DNA from: Cladorrhinum sp. PSN259
Taxonomy: Eukaryota > Ascomycota > Sordariomycetes > Sordariales > Podosporaceae
DNA: 64,000 nt
Reading direction: 5' to 3'
Assembly: GCA_033725935.1 (NCBI GenBank)
Contig: MU867069.1
Location: 558,001-622,000 of the forward strand
Part shown: piece after piece, positions 31,744 through 43,857 of the stretch
Position numbering within the stretch: the first letter of the stretch is position 1
How the letters are laid out: each line of letters begins with the position of its first letter
Made by a program: the position numbers and the translations under genes
Notes under the pieces: generated by a model
The model's input: only the letters and a program-made list of their open reading frames with translations
Told to the model about the DNA's origin: nothing
Database searches by the model: none

Positions 31744-33698
31744 ATGTCAACTGCCGACGAGCTCAAGCAGCTCGGCAACAAGGCCATTGCTGCGAAGAAC
31801 TTTGACGAGGCCATGTAAGTCCAGCTTCTTCTTGGCACTTGTTTGGCTGACGGAGACAATATACTGACCAGAACATGATAGCGACAAGTTCACCCAGGCT
31901 ATTGCCCTCGATCCCAGCAACCACATCCTCTACAGCAACCGGTCTGCCGCATACGCATCAAAGAAGGACTGGGACCATGCCTTGGAGGATGCCGACAAGA
32001 CCACAGAGTTGAAGCCCGACTGGCCAAAGGGATGGGGCCGAAAGGGCACTGCGCTGTACGGCAAGGGAGACCTGTTGGGCGCCCACGATGCCTACGAGGC
32101 TGGTCTCAAAATCGACCCTAACAACGCCGGCATCAAGAACGATCTCGCCTCTGTTAAACGGGCGATGGAGCAAGAAGCTGGAGCTGGTAAGTCTTTCTGC
32201 TTCTCGAACCATTGAGACAAACACTGGGCCCCATACTAACCTCTCGCAAAGGAAATCCCTTCGCTGACCCCACTGGTGGCATCGGCAAGATGTTCAACGA
32301 CCCCAACCTCCTTCAGAAGCTCGCCAGCAACCCCAAGACCAGCGGATTCCTCGCAGACCCAGCATTCATGGCCAAGCTGCAGGCCATCAGAACAAACCCA
32401 CAAAACACCCAGGAGCTTTTCAGCGACCCCCGATTTATCCAAGTGCTTGGTGTCTTGATGGGCGTCGACATGACCATGGCTGACCCCGGATCCGTTCCCG
32501 AGGGCGCTGTCAGGGTTGAGAATGAGGAGGATATCCCTATGCCTGATGCGCCCAGGAAGCCCGAGGTCAAGAAGGCACCCGAGCCCGAGCCGCAGCCGGA
32601 GCCCGAGCCGGAAGACGAGGAGGCTTTGGAGAAGAAGAAGGCCAAGGAGGCTGCCGAGAAGGAGAAGGCGCTTGGTACCGAGAACTACAAGAAGCGCAAC
32701 TTTGACGAGGCCATCAAGCATTACCAAGCTGCTTGGGACTTGCACAAGGACATCACCTACCTCAACAATCTAGGTGCCGCCTACTTTGAGAAGGGTGATT
32801 ACCAGGCCTGCATTGATGTGTGCACCAAGGCTGCTGAGGAGGGCCGCGAGCTGTACGCCGACTTCAAGGTCATCGCCAAGTCATATGCCCGCATTGGTAC
32901 TGCTTATGAGAAGCTGGGCGATCTTGCCCAGGCCATCGACTTCTACAACAAGTCTCTGCGTGAGCACCGTACCCCGGATGTTGTCAACAAGGTCCGCGCT
33001 GCCGAGCGCAATAAGATCGAGGCCGCCCGCAAGGCATACATCGATCCAGTCAAGGCCGAGGAAGCCCGTGAGGATGGCAACAAGAAGTTCAAGGAGTCTG
33101 ACTGGCCCGGTGCGGTAGCAGCATACACCGAGATGATCAAGCGCTCTCCCGAGGATCCCCGTGGCTACAGTAACCGTGCTGCTGCTTTCACCAAGCTTTT
33201 GGAGTTCCCAAGTGCTCTTGATGACTGCGACATGGCCATCAAGAAGGATCCCAAGTTCATTCGCGCTTACATCCGCAAGGCTCAGGCCTACTTCGGCATG
33301 CGCGAGTACAGCAAGTGCATTGATGCCTGCAATGACGCCCACGAGGTGGATAACGCGCATCACAGTGGTGCCAATGCCAAGGAGATCGATCAGCAGCAAC
33401 AGAAGGCATTGAATGCCATGTACTCGGCGCGTGAGAATGAGACTGAGGAGCAGACCAGAGAGCGTCTCCAGCGTGACCCAGAGGTGAGTTCCTATCCACA
33501 TCACATGAGTATGTATTACAACAGGGATACTAACAGATCACACAGATCATGGGTATTATGGCAGACCCCGTGATGCAAGCCATCCTGCAGCAGGCACAGA
33601 GCGATCCCGCTGCGCTTGCTGAGCACATGAAGAACCCTGGTGTGCGCAGCAAGATCCAGAAGCTTGCCGCTGCTGGCGTCATCCGTGTTGGCAGGTAA
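31744..33698 (+). CDS. sti1: Hsp70/Hsp90-organising co-chaperone Sti1/Hop
   Basis: Four exons: 31744-31814, 31882-32186, 32252-33483 and 33546-33698 (586 residues). It bridges Hsp70 and Hsp90 in the cytosol and passes client proteins between them. TPR1 is at the N-terminus (LKQLGNKAIAAKNFDEAIDK), followed by the DP1/STI1 repeat (NPFADP, MFNDPNLLQKLASNP, LFSDPRFIQVL). An acidic Glu/Pro linker (PEPEPQPEPEPEDEE) precedes TPR2A (ALGTENYKKRNFDEAIKHY), then TPR2B (REDGNKKFKESDWPGAVAAY). The last exon gives DP2 (IMADPVMQAILQQAQSDP). Length and domain order match yeast and human orthologues. An AG three codons upstream of 33546 is an alternative acceptor; the chosen one preserves the DPE-x3-IM spacing of yeast Sti1. 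Confidence 0.95.
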
Positions 33699-34476
33699 GG
33701 TGGGTTTGTGTGACTCGGGTGAGTGGGATGAGATAAGGTGCAGGAAGTCAGTAGCAACAACTGCGCTCTGGAAAATGAGTCTGTTTCCCACCCTCGTTTG
33801 TTCACTCCACGTTGTTTCAAAATACTTAATGATTTGCATGAGAAACGAGCGCTTTGTACTCTAGGAGGCATGGGATTATTTATTTACATAGTAACTTGAG
33901 AATTTTAAAATTGATACCTCCCTTTAACTTTCAGTACGTTTAATGAAGTGAGTGAGTTCTGTATACGCAAGCATGTAGCTAACACTGACGAGAGAAGTGA
34001 GGAGGAGGTATCTTTCGGAATGTGACTCTGCAAGTGTTGTCCCTTGCCGAGTGAGTGTGTGTCTGTTCTGGATTCTGACATGCATGAGACATGCATATAC
34101 ACGTACAAATATATGCCTCTCACGTCGGGGACTCAGATCCGATCTCTTGTAAATTCCGCGTATGTCCAGTGCAGAAGAGCGTATTGAGTTCAAACCAATC
34201 GGACTGGTTGGAGATAGGAGCCGTTTAAAAGATTCTGTAAAATCCGCCAATTGGTCGAGAGAGAGAAAAAAAAAAAAAGGAGAGAACGTTGAGAAAACGC
34301 CACGAAAGACTAAACTGCTTCCTCCGTTTCCCCAGTACTGTAACGCATGTTTCGTGTCCCATATCGTCATCATCACACACGATATTCTCCTTCTCATACA
34401 CATGACGCACAAGCACACATACACACACAACACAGATTTCTAGCAATCTGAATATGAACCCCCACCCACTCACTCA
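33699..34476. other. convergent 3' flanks of STI1 and nicotinamidase genes
   Basis: 780 bp, with a poly-A run (about 34267-34277) and a CA-rich tract (about 34405-34430). No gene recognised. Confidence 0.45.
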
Positions 34477-35403
34477 CTACTGACCGGCAATAAACAGCCG
34501 CTTAACTTCCTCCCCCTCGACACTCACCACTCTAACCCCCCTCGACTCAACCTCCTTCCTCGCCCAGCCCTCCCAAGCGGCCGGATCAACAGCCCTGGTC
34601 CCTTCCTCAATAATGTACGTCTCGAACCCTTCCGACCTCGCATCCTCGGCCGTGCATCTTACGCAATAATCCGCCGCAAGTCCGACGACGTACACGTCCG
34701 TGATGCCCTCAGAGTGCAGCATCTGACTCAACCCGCTGTCACTTACCTTTGGTTCCCTCAGGGGACTGTAAAAAGCAGAGTACATCTCTACCCTCGGGTC
34801 CAATCCCTTGTGTATGACGTGGTTAAATTTTGTGGTGACGAGGCCTGAGACCAGGGCGGCTCCCGGGGAATCCTGCAGGCAGTGGATCGGCCAGAGGCGG
34901 GTTTCGTATTTCTCTGAGGGGTTGTTTGGGTTGACGACTGTGGTGGTGTCTTGGAAGGCAACGGCCGAGGGGCCGTGGTTGGGCGCGAAGGAGATGTGGG
35001 AAGGGGGGTGCCAGTCTTTTGTTGCTATGCGGAGGTGGAAGGCTGGTAGGGAGAGGAGGGAGTTGATGAGGGGGATTATGTCGCGGCCTTGAGGGACTGC
35101 AAGGGCGCCGGACTGGGAAGGGATTGTTAGTATTGACCATCCATTGGAAGTTGTGCTGGCGTGATGAGTGAGGTTGAGAATGCGATGGTTGTTGCGGTGA
35201 TGTCAGGAGTAAGGGGGTGAGTGGGGGTTCGGCCGGGTGTAAGTGAGCTGAGGTTGGTGATACACACCCCACATGGAGTTGATCATCGGTTCTTGAGGTT
35301 CACCTCATGATTGATGCTGATACTGATGCTTACTTACTGGTGGGCAAAAGTCCTCCTGCATATCAATTACCAGCAGAGCTGGCCTAAAATCTGGCTGAGC
35401 CAT
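34477..35403 (-). CDS. pnc1: nicotinamidase (Pnc1-like)
   Basis: Exons 35403-35338 and 35112-34477 (233 residues). The intron is 225 bp, long for this window, with branch TACTAAC. The enzyme deamidates nicotinamide to nicotinic acid in NAD+ salvage, which also relieves nicotinamide inhibition of sirtuins. The isochorismatase-type triad is visible: Asp in LLVIDMQEDFCPP (D14), Lys in NHVIHKGLDP, and Cys in GLAADYCVRCTA. Metal ligands lie in ATKDWHPPSHISFAPNH, and LWPIHCLQDSPGA is the family's conserved loop. Length is close to yeast Pnc1 (216). The ATG at 35403 gives the correct N-terminal strand. Confident call. Confidence 0.92.
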
Positions 35404-37852
35404 CTCCGTTTCTCTTCGTTTAGGAGGTCATCAGGGTGAGTTGCAAGTGATGATCTCTGGAAATGCAGGGTGCACAAATGTTTGCGGAGTTATTCTGTCC
35501 GAAATGCCGGATGACATGAAGTTATATCCGCTTTCTCCAGAGCAGACGTAGCGACCTCAAACGGATGAGTGAGATTCAGATGCTCACATGCCAATATGCC
35601 GATGATGCAGGGGCAGCCACCGGCTGACGGAGTGCGATAAGATAAAGCCATCTGCGCTGGACATTGCAGTAAGAGACTCTGCTCAAAAGGATACATCTTG
35701 GCATTGGGGAGCTTGGAACCTGGAAACCTGAAACAGGGCCAGGAACGGTGAAGCTTAAAAACGTGCATCATGAACTTGAGTGAAGGTACACACTACTGAT
35801 GAAACTGCCTGTTAGGGCATGAAAAACGTGCAATGAAGTTGCAAGGGACGAACATCGCACCGATCGAAACTCGGATCTGATAAGATTCTTTCGATATGGC
35901 TCGATGGCCCAAGCTGAAATCCACTCACCGCACAGAGATTTCCCCAGAAGATCCCATGTTCGCGTTTTTCCAAGACAATTTATCCTGGCCCTCGCCCCAT
36001 ACTTGGGCATCGCCAAATGTGTCAACATTCCCACAAAATACACGTGTACTGTGTTTGTTGTTCACAGTGGGGAGTCCCAAAAAGCAATAGAGGCATGCAA
36101 TTGATAACGCATCTCGACCAGCAGGTTGCATTTGGGATGCTTTGGATGTCTTGGGGATGTGGTTCCGTTTCGAAAGCGGAGCCGGGTTTAGCTGGCAGCT
36201 TTGTTGGAGTTTGGAATAACAACAAGGGGTCACCGTTTCTGCGTTGGCTGGTTCGTCCCACCGGTGTGATTTGTGTCACTGTCCAACCCCGCGGACTCGG
36301 ATTGCAACCAAAAAAGGGGATTCGCCGTCGGTTTTAATCGAGGATTCTTTCTCGACATGCAGCTGCCGCCTACGTCTTCACACCGTCTTTTTCTGTGGTA
36401 TTGTTTCCGAGACTGACGACGGGCATTGTAACTCTTAATTCCATTGCTGTTGCAGGACCATCTGCCGCGCTCAACTGTGCCCTCGTCAAACGCCTTGCTA
36501 TTGCAGTCAAACAATATTGTAGGGTAGGGCACTAGAGGCGGCCGGTGAAGGACTGGTGAAAGGAAAATTGTCAATGATGATTAGGAACAATATTAGGAAA
36601 TCGAAAGACAATCATTACTTTTGGAGTCCATCAACGGGTGAGCGGCTGCCAGCAACAAGGAACCGACCCAACAACAAAACCTCACCGCCTTGACTGCCGC
36701 ATCTCGCCGACAACACTAAACCTGAAGGGATCAAGCCTGTGGGCGAACATCGAAAAGGGGGACGTGCACACAAAGAAGTCCGTTTTCGAATGGCGACTTT
36801 TTCTGCTGAGGACCAGCCAGTGGTGGCAGGGCACCGGGGCGCTGTTGAGGAGCAATTTGAGGGAAGCGGATTGAGCGATTGGCAGAAAGCGCCAATTGCA
36901 TGTGGCGTTTGGGTGCCGGGCATGCTGAATCTAGAAAGTCCCAGCGATGTGATGGATGTGATCCGATCAGCTGTTAACTCCCAGTGGCTCCTCCAGGACC
37001 CAGCAGCAAAAACGGTGGGCCTTGGCAAATAATCTTGGACCCATCACTTTTGAAATTCTTTTTTAAAATCACAATCACGCCGCCATCCCAGGGCCCCCAT
37101 TTCCCTCGAGTCCCTCTTTCGATCGATGAGCAGTCTTGGGGTCTTCCACTCTTGTTTGGTTTTGTGAGTGACTGAGGTGATTTTTCTTTCCTTCATTTCA
37201 ATTCAACATTGCTCTTCCCTGAAAACCGAACCACGTTCTCGGGACGATATCGACGTCAACGTCAGACCCCATATTCGAAACACGCTTCCACCTTTGGCAG
37301 CTGCCCGTGGATGCAACTACAGCAGGATACACCCACCCTCCACCACGCCAATCCTCCCGCGCCCAAAGCTTCCCCCAAGGACAGCTCCGGCACCTTTCAA
37401 CACACACGAGCCGGTACGCACAACTAAGGTTTGCGTGACATCCTCGAGGCGTCGCGCCGGTCCTTCACAGGATACAAATTGCGCTCCATAACGCAACTGC
37501 CAGTTGCCAGGCGGTATGTTGTTGACTTTGCCCACCCTCTCTGTTTTCTTCCTTGGACTCCACCGCCGTCGAGCAAGGACAACATCATCATAATCTCAAA
37601 TGATTATGGTATCACCTCAAGAAATTGCGGTGGTGTCACCACCAGACTTCCTGCTCCCGCTGCCGGATCCAAGCAGGTTCCTGTCAAGTCTGTCACAGTC
37701 TTGAACGCGCGCCTTGTCTTGGTTGTTTCTGATGTCTTGTTTGCCCACCATGTACATGTCTCGCTGACAGATGCTTGTTTTTAGACCCTGCCCCCTCTAA
37801 ACCCACCCAATGCCACAAGGACACCGATAATCACGTATTGCCGACGATAAAC
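35404..37852. other. intergenic region and HMG-CoA reductase promoter/leader
   Basis: 2.4 kb. No gene recognised; open frames such as 36615-37028 (minus) lack protein-like features. The last ~650 bp probably hold the promoter and 5' leader of HMG-CoA reductase, including a candidate leader intron (next entry) and several short upstream ATGs. Confidence 0.45.
37514..37784 (+). other. candidate 5' UTR intron of the HMG-CoA reductase gene
   Basis: Donor GTATGT at 37514, branch-like CTGAC at about 37764 and acceptor TTTTTAG ending at 37784, 68 bp before the proposed start codon. It would remove several upstream ATGs (for example one near 37750). Splice signals are good but no transcript was available. 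Confidence 0.35.
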
Positions 37853-40800
37853 ATGATTGCTTCAAATTTACTGCCCTCGCGGTTTCGCGGGGAGCAGCCA
37901 GTTGAACAGGCCGCCGCGCCCTCTTGGCTGAACAGAAAAGTTACACCGCTTTTGCAAGTTCTAGCCAAACTCACCTCGACACACCCAATTCACACCATTG
38001 TGGTCGTTGCTCTCTTGGCCAGCTCTTCATATATTGGATTGTTGGAGGACAGCTTGTTTGACGCTACAAGCAGCGTCAGGAAAGCGGAATGGTCTTCGCT
38101 CGTGGAGGGAAGCCGACGCCTCAGAGCCGGCCCCGAGACAGCCTGGAAATGGCAGAGCTACGATGCCGAAGCCTCGATTCCCAAAGATGCCGACCACCTC
38201 GCACTCTTGACCCTCGTTTTCCCCGAAACCCTGTCCGCCGATACCTCCCGCGCTCCTCCCGTTGTCAATGCCGTGCCGATTCCCCAGAACCTCTCGATCC
38301 GCTCTCTTCCTTCGACCTCGAACTCCTTCACTACCTACGCCCAGGATAGCGCTCTTGCCTTCTCTATTCCTTACGCGCAGGCCCCCGAGTTCCTTTCTGT
38401 CGCCCAGGAGATTCCCAATGACATCCCTGTGCAGGAGACCAGAGAGACCGAGTACGGCAGAGAGAAGAAGATGTGGATCATGAAGGCTGCCAGAGTCCAG
38501 ACGCGCAGCAGCCTCCTGAAGTGGGCGCAGAATGCCTGGATCGAGTTTACCGACTTGCTCAAGAACGCCGAGACTCTTGATATCGTCATCATGGCTCTTG
38601 GTTACATCTCGATGCATCTCACCTTCGTCTCGCTCTTCCTCTCGATGCGCCGCATGGGCTCCAATTTCTGGCTCGCTACCAGTGTGCTCCTCTCGTCCAT
38701 CTTTGCCTTCCTCTGCGGTCTTTTCGTTACAACCAAGTTGGGTGTCCCGATCTCCATGGTTCTTCTCTCTGAGGGTCTTCCTTTCCTCGTCGTCACAATT
38801 GGCTTCGAGAAGAATATTGTTCTTACTCGTGCCGTCCTTTCGCATGCGATTGAGCATCGCAGACCCGAGAAGAAGGGTGGCAAGAAGTCTGAGCTTTCGT
38901 CCAGCGTTATCCAGTCCGCCATCCACGTTGCGATCAAGGAGAAGGGTTTCGAGATTCTCAAGGATTACGCTGTCGAAGCCGGTGTCCTCATTATTGGCGC
39001 CGCATCCGGTGTCCAAGGTGGTCTTCAGCAGTTCTGCTTCCTTGCCGCATGGATCTTGTTCTTTGACTGCATTTTGCTCTTCTCCTTCTATACCGCCATT
39101 CTCTGCATCAAGTTGGAGATTAACCGCATCAAGCGTCACGTTGAGATGCGCAAGGCTCTCGAGGATGATGGCGTCAGCCACCGCGTCGCTGAGAACGTTG
39201 CTCAGAGCAATGATTGGCCCAGAGCCGACGGCCAGAACAAGCCCGGTACAACCATCTTTGGCCGCCAGATCAAGAGCAGCAACATTCCCAAGTTCAAGGT
39301 GCTCATGGTTTCGGGATTCTTCCTCATCAATGCTCTCAACTTGGTCAGCATTCCTTTCCGCAGCGCAAGCTCAATTGCCGATGTTTCCTCCTGGGCTCGT
39401 GGCCTTAGCGGTGTTATTACCACCCCACCCGTCGACCCCTTCAAGGTCGCAGCCAATGGTCTCGAAATCATACTCGATTCTGCCCGTGCCGATGGCCGTG
39501 ACACTATCGTCACCGTCCTTACCCCGATCCGCTATGAACTCGAGTTCCCCTCTGTTCACTATGACCTTCCCCAACAGGGGCCTGAGACCGGCGAGGATGA
39601 GTACGCTGATCTTGGCTATGGAGGCCGCATGGTTGGTGGTATCCTCAAGAGCTTGGAGGACCCAATTCTGTCCAAGTGGATCGTCGTCGCCCTGGCCATG
39701 AGCGTTGCCCTCAACGGTTATCTCTTCAATGCAGCCAGATGGGGTATCAAGGACCCCAACGTCCCGTCGCACCCAATCAACCCCAGGGAATTGGCGGATG
39801 CTCAAAAGTTCAACGACACCGAGTCTGCCACCCTTCCCCTCGGAGAGTACATCAAGTCTGTGCCAGCTACCCCATCGATCCCACCTACGCCTTCGCTCAC
39901 CGACGACGAGGCCGATGCTCCCCCTGCCAAGTTTGTGTCATCTGGTCCTGAACCCCCAGCCGTCCCTCGTACCCAGCAGGAGCTTGAGAAGATGGTTCTT
40001 GATAAGCGTGCCCATGAACTCAGCGATTCCGAGGTTGTGGCTCTGTCTCTCCGCGGCAAGATTCCCGGTTACGCCCTCGAAAAGACCCTCAAGGATTTCA
40101 CCCGCGCGGTCAAGGTTCGCCGGTCTATCATCTCTCGCACCAAGGCCACATCCGAGTTGACTGGTCTCCTCGAGCGTTCCAAGCTTCCCTATCAGAACTA
40201 CAACTGGGCTCAAGTTCACGGTGCTTGCTGCGAGAACGTTATTGGATACATGCCTCTCCCCGTTGGTGTTGCCGGTCCCCTCGTTATCGACGGACAGAGC
40301 TACTTCATCCCAATGGCAACCACTGAGGGTGTGTTGGTCGCCAGTGCCAGCAGAGGTTGCAAGGCTATCAATTCCGGTGGTGGTGCCGTTACCGTTCTGA
40401 CTGCTGATGGCATGACCCGCGGACCTTGTGTCAGCTTTGAAACTTTGGAACGTGCCGGTGCCGCCAAACTCTGGCTTGATTCTGAGGCTGGTCAGAGTAT
40501 TATGAAGAAGGCTTTCAACTCTACCAGTCGCTTTGCACGCCTCGAGAGCATGAAGACAGCCATTGCCGGTACCAACCTCTATATCCGCTTCAAGACTACC
40601 ACTGGTGATGCCATGGGTATGAACATGATTTCCAAGGGTGTCGAACACGCTCTCAGCGTCATGAGAAATGAGGGTTTCGATGATATGACCATCGTCGCTG
40701 TCAGCGGTAACTACTGCACTGATAAGAAGCCCGCTGCTATCAACTGGATCGAGGGTCGCGGTAAGAGTGTTGTTGCCGAAGCCATCATCCCCGCGGAAAT

Positions 40801-41430
40801 TGTAAAGAGCGTTCTCAAGACCGATGTCGATACTATGGTTCAACTCAACGTGGACAAGAACTTGATTGGTTCTGCCATGGCAGGCTCAGTTGGTGGTTTC
40901 AACGCCCACGCTGCCAACATTGTCGCCGCTATCTTCCTCGCCACGGGTCAGGATCCAGCACAGGTGGTTGAGAGCGCCAACTGCATCACTATCATGAAGA
41001 AGTAAGTCTCTGAAAATGTCTAGAGTTTTTCCGAGTTTAAGCTAACAAAATCGGTAGCCTTCGTGGATCCCTCCAAATCTCGGTTTCTATGCCTTCGATT
41101 GAGGTCGGCACTCTCGGTGGTGGTACCATTCTCGATCCCCAGTCCGCCATGCTTGATTTGCTTGGTGTCCGTGGTCCCCACCCCACCAGCCCCGGAGAGA
41201 ACGCCAGACGGTTGGCCCGTGTCGTGGCTGCCGCCGTTCTCGCGGGTGAGCTTTCCCTCTGCAGTGCCCTGGCTGCTGGTCATCTTGTGAGGGCACACAT
41301 GCAACACAACCGATCCGCTCCTCCCACGAGGACAACCACCCCCGCACCAATGGCGATGGCGACCGGTCTTGACAGATCAACGTCCACCACCACTTTGAGT
41401 GCGGCGGCGATTGAGCGGGCCAGGCGTTGA
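37853..41430 (+). CDS. hmgr: HMG-CoA reductase (sterol-sensing, ER membrane)
   Basis: Exons 37853-41001 and 41058-41430 (1173 residues), joined through Asn. It reduces HMG-CoA to mevalonate with NADPH, the committed step of sterol and isoprenoid synthesis. The N-terminal half is membrane-embedded: a helix in HTIVVVALLASSSYIGLL (~46-63), then a sterol-sensing domain from ~242 (LDIVIMALGYISMHLTF, ending FEKNIVLTRAVLSHA). A Pro/Thr-rich linker (~660-700) leads to the catalytic domain: ENVIGYMPLPVGVAGPL (~794), TTEGVLVASASRGCKAIN, TTTGDAMGMNMISKG (DAMGMN) and GSVGGFNAHAAN. The C-terminal catalytic His motif HLVRAHMQHNR is in exon 2. I chose the ATG at 37853 because the upstream extension of the frame has no ATG. 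Confidence 0.96.
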
Positions 41431-43857
41431 TACATGTCCGACTGGCTGCTCTTGTATATATGTCTGAGCAAGACAAGAAAGTAAAATAAAAAGAAAGAAA
41501 GAGATACATTTGTAGATATAGATACATACTAACACTGCATCGCTGCGGAAAGAGCGAAGAGATTTTTGACCGTTTTTGTGTCTTGTTTTATATTTGCAAA
41601 GAAAAAAAGGCGTGTAGAGCTTTTTCTCATATTATCTAACTCCTGGGGGGCGGGAGGCAAGCTTATTATGTATGATGTGGGTGGTTGCAACGCAAGGAGT
41701 TCATGGAGTGCATGGGGGCACAGGGCAAATCTCGCCGTTTGTGTTTTTGGGAGGCTATCTCTTTTAATTCTATTTAATGCTAGAAATAGAAGTTATCACT
41801 TTTTATTTGCCAGTATATTTATCGGTATCCAAGGGCTAAGAGTGCTTTTAGAAAACTATGGAAAAGCGGGTGCGTGAAGAGAAGCTAATGGTGGTTCAAC
41901 GTTGGTAAAAAATTGAACGAGGCTCCCAGCACGAGCATTACAAGCAGGGCTGCTTTCACGGCATGATGGATAGCATGCTTTACCTCTCTGCTAAGCATTG
42001 TCCAATAATATCTCATCTCAAGAGGAACCTGGTTGTTTTGGGCTCTGAAAAAAGAGCTGTATTGCACTCAAGGCAGTGGAACATGAATGCAGTGGAACCT
42101 CAATTAGTATATATCGGGTTACTCTGGTATGCCCTGTAATAATGATAAGAGTTACACAGACATGCCGTCGCCAGTGAGATCTCATCATGAGAGGAATTTG
42201 AAGGTTTTCAGTCTGTGAAAAATGCTGTACGTGAGAGGGGGGCAGTGAAAGGGTGCTCATTGGTTGCCCTGATGAGGCTCACAAAGCATCCCAGCAAATG
42301 CTTCCGCGCATGGCAGCGGCGCAGAACTTGCGTTCATCCAGTAAGATCCAATCTCAAGGGGAACTTGAAGCTTTTGGACCGTGGAAAAATGCTGTGTTCG
42401 AGTCTGTTGGAGGTGTTGATTTATCTTGGGGTGGGGCTGTGCCCAACGTCGTCGTCAAATGCCTCCAGAGCCAGCAAATTTTATATTTTCTTTCTTTTCT
42501 TGCTTTTTGAAGCAGAGAGTTCACTCACCCATTCAACATTGATTGATCGAGGTCTTTTTTGACATCATCATACCTCCTTTTTCCCATCCGTCTCCGAGAT
42601 TGGGCTTTGTTAACATTTTTGCTGTTAAACAACGGCCACTTCGTTAGTGATCGTTAGTCTCGGTGGTAGAACGGAAATACGCTTGACGCTAGTTCAGGGC
42701 AGGAAAGGTTCCAAAGAGTGAGTGTGTCATCATTTTCTTTTCGTTTGTTTGGTGGTGGTCTTCTATCTCCGAGACTAAAATTTCCAACGGGCGGCCCCGG
42801 TCGTGTTCGAGACCTGCCGCAACGGGACCGATTTTTCGATGGGATGAGGGTCGGTAATTACCAAACTGCCGCACTAAAAAGTTCAATGAACGAGTAGCTG
42901 GACAAATCATGATTCAGGCAGGTGGGCAAAGTTCCAAGGTTGTGCTCTTCACACTGTCGATTTATAAGTCATTAACAGATGATGGATGCTGTCACTTGTT
43001 CTCGGGAATCGGCTCCCGAGTACGCACTTGCAGCGTTCGTTAGGCTCGCCACCCCCCAGTGCACCCTTCCCATGTCATCATGGCTCTGGCTCTGATTTGT
43101 AAAGTGTACTGTGGTATTCGGCGCTCGGCTTAAAATGGTACGGGTGCCTTTTGCGGGGGCCATTGTGCGGGTTAGACTAGCTTCCCGTTGCAATGGGCCA
43201 AAACATGCATTCTCTGCCGTCATTGAGTTTTATCAACCCCCCTAAAATCTTTGTTGTTTGTTGCTCTGTGTGAGTGTGAGTGTGAGTGTGAGTGGGAATT
43301 ATTTATAATAAAACTGACCTCCACCTCCAACTTATTTACGGTGGCAATAGGTACTTTAACTCTGCTCGGTTTTTAGGTACCCCAATATTTATTTCTCTTC
43401 TTCAAAGTGCAAAGGAGATACCAGCTGTTTTGGATTTTACTCGGGTTGTATACTGTAGTCCAAACCGTTGAAAGCAAACGGCACGCGTTCATCCAAGCAA
43501 TTCCACCGAAGCTTGCATCGAATAAGCTTTTTTCGCAACTGCCGTCTTGTCCTTCGACGATCGCCCAGTTCTACACCGCGCAAGACTTGCAGTAGGGTTC
43601 GTGTATTGGAGAGACAAACCGGTTGTCTTAATTCCTTTTTGGGGTCGCAGCTTTTTTTTCCTCCTTCCCCCTTCTTTTTCTTCCTCTTCTTCTCCATCAC
43701 CGAACCGAACTTGTTCTCAACCGGAACCGCAAATCGCGGCGCGGCACTCCACAACGAACCACTCACCGACGCGGATCCGAATTTGTCTCACCCATTGTCC
43801 GCTCCGTTCCGGTCCGAGTTTACACGGGAATTAAAGTTCCACCGAGTTCCACCAGCT
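41431..43857. other. intergenic region with degenerate tandem repeat
   Basis: 2.4 kb. Carries the ~168-bp repeat listed next, a TGTGAG-type run (about 43268-43294) and, just upstream of the MFS start, a long pyrimidine-rich leader (about 43646-43700). The frame of the MFS gene is open upstream to 43468, but that part is low-complexity leader. Confidence 0.5.
42009..42403. repeat. degenerate ~168-bp tandem repeat, three copies
   Basis: Anchors at 42009, 42178 and 42345 share ATC-rich TCTCA, then AGAGGAA/AGGGGAA, then TTT...GAAAAA...GCTGT over about 60 bp. Between anchors, weaker matches persist (GGCAGTG, TGCCCTG-AT, CCAGT-AGATC). Spacing is 169 and 167 bp. Read on the minus strand, each core encodes a similar short peptide (pattern F-[x]n-PL-M-R), but stops interrupt it. 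Confidence 0.65.

Noticed and set aside
36615..37028. 137-codon minus-strand frame upstream of HMG-CoA reductase
   Set aside because: Composition is rich in Ser/Pro/Arg/Cys with no domain, signal peptide or splice continuation.
38027..39181. 384-codon minus-strand frame
   Set aside because: It lies entirely opposite the HMG-CoA reductase membrane domain, whose motifs are unambiguous.
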